Source: Rubritepida flocculans DSM 14296 (GTDB lineage Bacteria > Pseudomonadota > Alphaproteobacteria > Acetobacterales > Acetobacteraceae). From it: DNA of 51,733 nucleotides. Below the pieces are notes generated by a model that worked only from the letters and a program-made list of their open reading frames with translations, did no database searches and was not told the DNA's origin. Shown here one piece after another: positions 50,493-51,733 of this stretch (its first letter is position 1; every line of letters starts with the position of its first letter). The DNA lies in assembly GCF_000425365.1 (NCBI RefSeq), contig NZ_AUDH01000023.1, positions 1-51,733 on the forward strand, read 5' to 3'. The position numbers were made by a program, and so were the translations under genes.

Positions 50493-51401
50493 ATGGACCT
50501 TCGCCAGATTTCCACCTTCCTCGAGGTGGCCGAGCAGGGGAGCCTGCGCGCCGCCTCGGCGCGTCTCAGGGTCGCGGAGACGGCGCTCAGCCGCCAAGTC
50601 CGCCTGCTGGAGCAGGAGTTCGGCGTCGCTCTGTTCCGCCGGCACGGCCGCGGCCTCGCGCTCACGGCCGAGGGCCGGGCCTTCCGCGACCGGCTGCTGC
50701 CGCTGGTCTCGGGCCTCGCGCAGCTGCGCACCGACATGCTCTCGCAGCGCGGCGAGATTTCGGGCCAGGTGGCCATCGGCGTGCCCTGGGTGCTGCTGGA
50801 GCGGCTGAGCGCGGCCCTGGCGCGCGGCTTCATCCGCCGGCACCCGGCGGTGACCATCCGCTTCATCGGCGGCTTCGCAGACCATCTGCGCGAGGCGCTG
50901 CTGCGCGGCGAGGCCGACCTCGCCCTGATGTTCGATCCTGCGCCCTCGGCCGCGCTCGCGCTCTCGCCGCTGTTCACCGAGAGGATGCTGCTCGCCGCCG
51001 CCCCCGCCGCCGGCTACCGGCTGGACCGGCCCGTGCCCTTCGCGCGCGTCGCGGACGCGCCGCTCGTGCTGCCCGGCCCGCGCAACCCCTTCCGCCGGAG
51101 GATCGAGGCCCTGGCGGCGGAGCGCGGCCTTCCCCTCTCGGTGCGGTTCGAGGCGGAGGCGCTGGCGCCCCAGAAGGCCCTGGCGCTGGAGGGCGTGGCG
51201 CAGATGCTCGCCTCGCGAGAGGCGGTGCGGCGGGAGCTGGCAGAGGGCCGGCTCTGCGCCGCCCCGATCGAGGATCCGACCATCCTGCGGACGCTCTATC
51301 TGGGCCTGCCGCAGGAGAGGCCGACCTCCCGCGCCGCCGCGCAGCTCGCCCGGGCCGTGGTCGAGGAGTTCGGGGAGGCGGCCGCTTCGCCGGCGCCTTG
51401 A
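50493..51401 (+). CDS. LysR-family transcriptional regulator
   Basis: A 302-residue protein from ATG 50493-50495. The N-terminal winged helix 'MDLRQISTFLEVAEQGSLRAASARLRVAETALSRQVRLLEQEFGVALFRRHGRGLALTAEG' is canonical. The C-terminal co-inducer-binding domain follows ('GQVAIGVPWVLLERLS...'). Length is normal, so the insertion element that begins just after its stop does not seem to have truncated it. It probably controls the divergent Bug-DUF1028-NTF2-amidohydrolase operon. Confidence 0.92.
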   Translation: MDLRQISTFLEVAEQGSLRAASARLRVAETALSRQVRLLEQEFGVALFRRHGRGLALTAEGRAFRDRLLPLVSGLAQLRTDMLSQRGEISGQVAIGVPWVLLERLSAALARGFIRRHPAVTIRFIGGFADHLREALLRGEADLALMFDPAPSAALALSPLFTERMLLAAAPAAGYRLDRPVPFARVADAPLVLPGPRNPFRRRIEALAAERGLPLSVRFEAEALAPQKALALEGVAQMLASREAVRRELAEGRLCAAPIEDPTILRTLYLGLPQERPTSRAAAQLARAVVEEFGEAAASPAP

Positions 51402-51408
51402 TAAACCC

Positions 51409-51733
51409 CTACACCGCTGAAACCTGTGCTGTTCTGGGTTCTATCAGGTGGAAGCGGCTGGTCAGCAGGGAGGCGAGTTCGGCCTGCCATTGTCCGAGCC
51501 TGGCGAAGAAGCCGCGGATGGCCTCGCGGAACTCGGCGAAGCTCGGGTAGTGCCTGTTCCAGAGCGTCTTCTTCTTGAAGAACCACCACAGCCCTTCGAT
51601 CAGATTGAGATTGGGTGCGTAGGGCGGCAGATAGACCACGCGCAATCGGCGCTCCGGCTTGGCGAGCCACTTGCGGACCACCTTGGCGCGGTTGTAGCTG
51701 GCGTTGTCGAGGATCAGCGTGATCCGCCGCGCG
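51409..51733 (-). mobile_element. IS630-family transposase gene, 3' part; continues past the window
   Basis: The visible 107 codons are the C-terminal DDE half: 'ITLILDNASYNRAKVVRKWL' (second Asp of the triad), 'VVYLPPYAPNLNLIEGLWWFFKKKTLWNRHYPSFAEFREAI' (P-Y-x-P-x-x-N-x-I-E, with the catalytic Glu). The stop is TAG at 51411-51409, seven bases after the LysR stop, so the element's end lies close to 51402-51408. The N-terminal part is beyond the edge, so completeness cannot be judged. Confidence 0.9.

Overview
The window is about 70% G+C, with dense, mostly four-base-overlapping genes. It holds a Bug/TctC-type binding protein, a Liv-type binding protein and several phage families common in alphaproteobacteria. 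This suggests an Acetobacteraceae (Roseomonas-like) chromosome. That placement is inferred from composition and gene families, not from a marker gene.

Positions 1 to about 33.5 kb are one tailed, lambda/siphovirus-like prophage whose left end is cut by the window. On the minus strand, in transcription order from 14.6 kb down to 1, lie terminase small subunit, GpA-type large terminase carrying a 364-residue intein, two unknown proteins, gpW-like joiner, portal, protease/major-capsid fusion, DUF2190 protein, M15 endolysin, nested Rz/Rz1 spanins, head-tail adaptor, holin-like protein, DUF6441 protein, tail terminator and tail tube protein. A Phd/VapC-type toxin-antitoxin pair sits on the opposite strand inside the head module. 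A complete 1.4-kb IS110-family element (IS1111-like) splits the endolysin gene in two, so the prophage should be lysis-defective as it stands.

From 14.7 to 27.9 kb are DNA-metabolism and modification genes: a DUF3489 protein, two tandem ParB-methyltransferase fusions, a DUF6456-like protein, a RuvC-like resolvase, a primase/SF3 helicase, a Cas4-like iron-sulphur nuclease, an SF2 helicase, a DUF669-like ssDNA-binding protein, a RecA-like ATPase and an excisionase-like HTH protein. Two copies of a 31-bp palindromic element lie in frame inside neighbouring genes here.

From 28.1 to 30.7 kb is a two-gene operon of lower G+C: a QueC-like PP-loop ATPase with a C-terminal winged helix, and an unrecognised helical protein. 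I know of no name for this pair. It is the best candidate for an undescribed (probably defence) system. On the plus strand, 31.1-33.5 kb is a four-gene integration module with a large serine recombinase.

From 33.6 to 41.7 kb runs a plus-strand operon hsdM-darT-darG-hsdS-hsdR: a type I restriction-modification system with a DarTG DNA ADP-ribosylation toxin-antitoxin pair inside it. A tRNA-Glu gene at 42.0 kb points its 3' end at this island and marks the likely border with ordinary chromosome.

From 42 kb to the end are metabolic and transport genes: a Liv-type binding protein, a quinone oxidoreductase, an EamA/hydrolase/MAPEG operon flanked by inverted palindromic motifs, and an amidohydrolase/NTF2/DUF1028/Bug operon divergent from a LysR regulator. 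The right edge cuts an IS630-type transposase gene.
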